From assembly GCA_937952975.1 (NCBI GenBank), contig CALFXX010000058.1:1-35431 (forward strand): a DNA stretch of 35,431 nucleotides. The letters are read 5' to 3'. This document shows, in pieces, positions 31,962 to 35,431 of the stretch; within the stretch, counting starts at the first letter, position 1; every line of letters starts with the position of its first letter. The notes beneath the pieces were generated by a model. It was not told the origin of the DNA and did no database searches. It was given only the letters and a program-made list of their open reading frames with translations. A program made the translations under genes and the position numbers. Source of the stretch: an uncultured Alcaligenaceae bacterium (GTDB lineage Bacteria > Pseudomonadota > Gammaproteobacteria > Burkholderiales > Burkholderiaceae_B).

Positions 31962-33932
31962 TCACATTGCCGCGTGACCTGGCCGAATCGACCCAGGCAC
32001 GACCTGGGCACCAAAATCTTTCATCAGTGCCTGCACAAAGGGATCGATCGTGACCGAGTGTTCAGCAGCCTGTTGCCGAGCCGCTTGCGCGGCCAGATCG
32101 ACAGCATGGGCTGACTGCCCCTGACCTGCCCCAATTTCAAAATGTACTTGCACGACAAAACCGAAGTATTCGGTCAACACAGCACGTAACCGATCAGCAT
32201 GAGCACCTTCAGCCAAGGCCTTCGAGGCCACGCGCAGCGTGATCGCACGGCCCGACACCGCCACCCATTCAGATTGCCGCGCTAATTGTGCTGCCATGCC
32301 AGAAAGCGGAAGTTTGGCTGAGAAGCCGGCCCAAGGCTCGGGCAAAACAATTGTGTCAGACACCGGCGCAGCTGGCGCCTGAGCGAATTGCGCATCATCA
32401 GCCTGATCAAAGACAGGCTCAGAACCGTAATCGATATCGTTGCCTGAAAAATATTCGGGCTCAACCTCGAGGTAGGGGGGCTCTGAATCATCAAGATCCG
32501 TTGCTGGATTGTTTGACCCGGGAGCAACGCTGGCCGTAGTGGGTTGTGCGGCAATCGGCTGGGCAGCAATCGGCTGAGCTGCGCCAGCCGGTATCGGAAC
32601 TGATTGCGGTGCGACTGGTGACGTTGCGGCTCGTTGCGATGCGGCTCGTTGCGGTGCGGTTGATTGCGTTGCAGTTGACTGCCTAGTACTTGTTGGGGTG
32701 ACGGGCGCTTGACCAGCGGTAAGCGCTGTGTGCGGCAGAACTGGCTTTGGTTGAGTCGCAGTCGTAGCCGCAGTCGCGCCCACCGACGCCGAAGGCGTTT
32801 GTGCAGGCTGCGTCGTTTGCGGTACGACAGGTTGTTGCGCTCCGCCCGCGGCACCTGACAGTGAAAGCATCCGCAGGCAGGCCATCACAAAGCCAGCGTA
32901 CTCATCAGGCGCAATGGCTAATTCAGAGCGGCTATGCACCGCTACCGTATAAAACAGTTGCACCGCATCGGGCTGTAACGAACTAGCAAGACGTTTGATA
33001 TCTATTGCCAGCGGGTCGGCATCGTCAATCGCCTGTGCCACTCGCTGCACGATCGCAACACGCGATAACAAGATCGCTAAGTCAGCGAGCGCAGCGCGGT
33101 AAGACAGCCCTCGCGTCGCGAGTTCATCGGCGATCTCAAGCACCGCACTGGCCTGACCGACCTGCAAAGCGTCAAGCAAACGTACTAAATGGCGCTGATC
33201 GATCGTACCCAACATGCCACGCACTGCTTCTTCGGTCAGGTTGCCCGCGCTATAGGCAATGGCCTGATCTGTCAGCGATAGCGCGTCGCGCATCGAACCC
33301 GAGGCAGCTTGACCCAATAAGCGTAGAGCAGGCACTTCAAAACCAATCTCTTCTGCGCCCAACACCTGTTCGAGGTGACCGACAATTGCGTCACCAGGCA
33401 TCTGCTTAAGATTGAATTGCAAACAACGTGACAGGACAGTCACTGGTATTTTTTGAGGATCGGTCGTTGCCAAAATGAATTTGACATGTGCCGGCGGCTC
33501 TTCGAGCGTTTTGAGCATCGCGTTAAACGCGTGCCCGGTCAGCATGTGCACCTCGTCAATCATGTAGACCTTGAAGCGACCAACGCTTGGCGAGTAAACA
33601 GCCTGCTCAAGCAGCTGCGTCATCTCTTCAACGCCACGATTAGAAGCCGCATCGAGCTCTAAGTAGTCAACAAAGCGCCCTTCATCGATTTGTGTACACG
33701 CTTGGCACACCCCGCAAGGCGTTGCTGTGATTCCGGTTTCGCAATTCAGCGCTTTAGCCAAAATACGCGACAGGGTTGTTTTACCGACCCCTCGGGTCCC
33801 GGTAAACAACCAAGCGTGATGTAAACGTTGTGTGGTGAGTGCGTGCGTCAGGGCTCGGACAACGTGATCTTGACCGACCAAAGTGTCAAACGAACGAGGA
33901 CGCCATTTGCGCGCAAGGACCAGATAAGTCAT
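31962..33932 (-). CDS. dnaX: DNA polymerase III subunit tau (and possibly gamma)
   Basis: Clamp-loader ATPase subunit that also links polymerase cores and helicase. The 656-residue product starts MTYLVLARKWRPRSFDTLVGQ. Walker A is FTGTRGVGKTT, the zinc-binding cysteines lie in CETGITATPCGVCQACTQ, and Walker B with sensor region is MIDEVHMLTGHAFN. After about residue 370 there is a Pro/Ala/Gln/Thr-rich linker with short repeats (AAQPIAAQPIAAQP; SQRAASQRAA), then a tau-specific C-terminal domain. No A-AAA-AAG slippery heptamer was found near the linker, so a frameshifted gamma form is not evident. It is downstream of ffs. Confidence 0.97.
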   Translation of the reverse strand: MTYLVLARKWRPRSFDTLVGQDHVVRALTHALTTQRLHHAWLFTGTRGVGKTTLSRILAKALNCETGITATPCGVCQACTQIDEGRFVDYLELDAASNRGVEEMTQLLEQAVYSPSVGRFKVYMIDEVHMLTGHAFNAMLKTLEEPPAHVKFILATTDPQKIPVTVLSRCLQFNLKQMPGDAIVGHLEQVLGAEEIGFEVPALRLLGQAASGSMRDALSLTDQAIAYSAGNLTEEAVRGMLGTIDQRHLVRLLDALQVGQASAVLEIADELATRGLSYRAALADLAILLSRVAIVQRVAQAIDDADPLAIDIKRLASSLQPDAVQLFYTVAVHSRSELAIAPDEYAGFVMACLRMLSLSGAAGGAQQPVVPQTTQPAQTPSASVGATAATTATQPKPVLPHTALTAGQAPVTPTSTRQSTATQSTAPQRAASQRAATSPVAPQSVPIPAGAAQPIAAQPIAAQPTTASVAPGSNNPATDLDDSEPPYLEVEPEYFSGNDIDYGSEPVFDQADDAQFAQAPAAPVSDTIVLPEPWAGFSAKLPLSGMAAQLARQSEWVAVSGRAITLRVASKALAEGAHADRLRAVLTEYFGFVVQVHFEIGAGQGQSAHAVDLAAQAARQQAAEHSVTIDPFVQALMKDFGAQVVPGSIRPGHAAM

Positions 33933-34022
33933 GAAATATGCGGTTTACTGACAAAAATTACCAACAAAACCATCGAAGCGCGAGTGCAAACGGCAGCGAT
34001 AACGCACTGACAAGGCGAAAGA

Positions 34023-34117
34023 GGCGAGCCTGACTTCGGCACTGTTTCTGCACGACTATGGCTGCTTCGTTCCCGACCTGACCAGATTTGCCGCCGAACC
34101 ATGCGAAGGGGCCCGCC
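34023..34117 (-). ncRNA. ffs: Signal recognition particle 4.5S RNA
   Basis: The minus strand contains the invariant SRP domain IV core GGTCAGGTCGGGAACGAAGC followed by AGCC, the Ffh-binding region. The ends pair: 5' GGCGGGCC (34117-34110) with 3' GGCTCGCC (34030-34023), allowing one G-U pair. The length of about 95 nt is right for the small bacterial form. A T-rich stretch follows the 3' end. The position between dnaX and the helicase gene fits Burkholderiales. Ends are inferred from pairing. Confidence 0.93.
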
Positions 34118-34124
34118 AAACTCC

Positions 34125-34130
34125 ATTCTA
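34125..34130 (-). promoter_or_regulatory. -10 element of ffs
   Basis: TAGAAT matches the sigma-70 -10 consensus at 5 of 6 positions and lies 7 bases before the predicted first G of 4.5S RNA. Its first three bases are also the TAG stop codon of the upstream helicase gene. No good -35 was seen. Confidence 0.6.
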
Positions 34131-35431
34131 GCAGGGCTTGCCGTTCACTTGCGGCTCGTACTCAAACCAAAGATCATCTCGGGGAAAATAAAGTGCGGCG
34201 CGCGCCGACCGACCGTCTAATCCGGTGACCTGATCGCAGTAACCTTGTAACTGTTTGGCGTAACGTGCAAGCATGCGCTGACCAAACGTCTCAGGGGTTT
34301 CAGCGGCCATCGGGCGACCCGTTTTGTAATCAACGATCAGCCACCCTCGCTCGTCTTGTAACGCTAAATCCACAACCGACACCCTGCCCGAATCGTCGAG
34401 CAGCGCCCACTCACGACGTGCTCCAACCTCTGAAAGCAGCTTTTGACCGCGTTCATGCTCGAGCATCGCGCAAAGCGTCTCGAGCACCTCGTGCACGGCG
34501 CTGGACACCTCGGGCGCAGGCAGGCCAGCCTGAATACATTGGCGTTCAATACGTTTGCGCTGGTCATGCAACTTTCGCTGTGACCACTGCGCTGCCCCTT
34601 GGCGACCCAGATGATCCAACCACCCGTGAATCAACGTACCGAGCACGCGCTCATGGGACTTCACTGCGGGCCAAACAAAAGCGGGATTAAAGGCGGGCGC
34701 TGCAAGCGCGGGCGCAGTCGAGGCCTCTGCGGCGGGCGATACCACCGAGGTCACCAACGGCGATATGTCCGCACGGCGAATTAAAGCAGCAGCGCGATAA
34801 TAAGGCGTCGCTGCCGACTCCTGTTCGGGACGCGTCAAAACCGGCGCAAGCGATTCTCTGCTCCAGCCAGACCACAAACGCTCAAGCAAGCTACCTTTGG
34901 TAGGTTCGGCGACCGCGAGACTTTTCTTTGACACACTGAAATCTGCAACAAGGTGCAGAACCTGCTTGGCGCGCGTTGCAGCAACATATAAGAGACGATC
35001 GATTTCAAACTCGCCGCGACGCTTTTCACGCTGAGCGAGATACTTCGCGATCGGATCCTGCTCATCACTGGCACGGGCCTTAATAGGCCCCAACAGCAGC
35101 TTTGAGGCGACCTGTTCAAAGCGCAACAGAGGTGCCCGATCGGACGCTGGGCCACGCTGCAAGCCATACAAAATGACCGTTTCAAACTGAAGGCCTTTGC
35201 ACTTGTGCATCGTCATTATTTCAACCGCTCTGTCATGCGGATCAGGCGCAGCATAGAGCTTTTTTAAACGCTCCTGCAGTTCGTCTATCTGAAGCGCACC
35301 ATAGGGTGCCAGACGCTCGATGAGTTCAAACACGCTCTCGGCATCTTGCAAATCGGCCGCAGACTCTGCTAATGCGGGCCCGGCCAACGCACGCCACACA
35401 AACTCAAGGCGGGCAGCAAAGGGTTGCACAT
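34128..35431 (-). CDS. UvrD-family helicase with C-terminal nuclease domain, AddA/RecB-like (5'-truncated)
   Basis: The last roughly 434 codons of a superfamily 1 helicase-nuclease for double-strand break processing; the N-terminal ATPase part lies beyond the window. Helicase motif V is seen in VEIMTMHKCKGLQFETVI and motif VI in RLLYVAATRAKQVLHLV. A PD-(D/E)xK nuclease domain follows, with the conserved His in GTLIHGWLDHLG, the acidic residue in VSVVDLALQD and the catalytic DYK in WLIVDYKTGRP. This arrangement matches AddA or RecB-like proteins of Betaproteobacteria. The TAG stop at 34130-34128 overlaps the ffs -10 hexamer. The apparent GTG near 35429 is only the first start-like codon in the fragment, not the true start. 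Confidence 0.88.
   Translation of the reverse strand, partial: VQPFAARLEFVWRALAGPALAESAADLQDAESVFELIERLAPYGALQIDELQERLKKLYAAPDPHDRAVEIMTMHKCKGLQFETVILYGLQRGPASDRAPLLRFEQVASKLLLGPIKARASDEQDPIAKYLAQREKRRGEFEIDRLLYVAATRAKQVLHLVADFSVSKKSLAVAEPTKGSLLERLWSGWSRESLAPVLTRPEQESAATPYYRAAALIRRADISPLVTSVVSPAAEASTAPALAAPAFNPAFVWPAVKSHERVLGTLIHGWLDHLGRQGAAQWSQRKLHDQRKRIERQCIQAGLPAPEVSSAVHEVLETLCAMLEHERGQKLLSEVGARREWALLDDSGRVSVVDLALQDERGWLIVDYKTGRPMAAETPETFGQRMLARYAKQLQGYCDQVTGLDGRSARAALYFPRDDLWFEYEPQVNGKPC

Noticed and set aside
32540..32710. Repetitive stretch in dnaX as a separate repeat element or CRISPR
   Set aside because: It is in-frame coding for a Pro/Ala/Gln/Thr linker; there are no spacers or regular repeat units of CRISPR type.
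33449..33454. Six-A run (minus strand) in dnaX as a frameshift site
   Set aside because: It lies in the ATPase domain and not at the gamma/tau boundary, and does not match the A-AAA-AAG heptamer.

Overview
The window looks like a chromosomal segment of a betaproteobacterium of the order Burkholderiales, most likely Alcaligenaceae-like. This rests on housekeeping neighbourhoods (rlmE-ftsH divergent from yhbY, with greA; carA-carB; dnaX-ybaB-recR next to the 4.5S RNA), a Bug-family solute-binding protein, and moderate GC with non-ATG starts. The genus cannot be fixed from sequence reading alone.

Layout. Bases 1-2750 hold the core block ftsH (truncated by the window edge), rlmE, the divergent yhbY, and greA. 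Bases 2755-18103 hold a coherent catabolic cluster read as nicotinate degradation. Its long minus-strand unit runs hnr (6-hydroxynicotinate reductase) - UPF0280 protein - DUF1185 protein - liv-type binding protein - fused LivHM permease - fused LivGF ATPase - nicA - nicB, and ends at an intrinsic terminator in front of greA. The divergent plus-strand unit runs ferredoxin-NADP reductase - TetR regulator - enamidase, possibly followed by a histidine phosphatase. The 196-bp divergent promoter region carries two tandem 16-bp operator-like palindromes. Bases 18777-19560 are an AT-richer patch with two unrecognised small membrane proteins. Bases 19579-22544 hold an SDR, an orphan Bug/TctC protein and a CaiB/BaiF CoA transferase on the minus strand. 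They are followed by carB and carA, transaldolase (plus strand), a nitrate/sulfonate-type ABC transporter, recR-ybaB-dnaX, ffs (4.5S RNA) and the 3' end of an AddA/RecB-like helicase-nuclease.

How the genes work together. NicA (two 2Fe-2S clusters) and NicB (molybdopterin domain plus three c-type hemes) should hydroxylate nicotinate to 6-hydroxynicotinate, passing electrons to a respiratory cytochrome chain. Instead of the aerobic NicC/maleamate route of pseudomonads, the cluster carries homologues of the reductive enzymes known from the anaerobe Eubacterium barkeri. Hnr would reduce 6-hydroxynicotinate to 1,4,5,6-tetrahydro-6-oxonicotinate, with electrons plausibly from NADPH through the ferredoxin reductase, and enamidase would open the ring to 2-formylglutarate. 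The liv-type transporter, reduced to three polypeptides by two gene fusions, is the natural candidate importer. The TetR protein is the likely ligand-responsive repressor acting at the twin operators. Enzymes for 2-formylglutarate, and a ferredoxin, are not evident in the window. In many Burkholderiales carB directly precedes greA, so the roughly 20 kb between them here looks like an inserted metabolic island.
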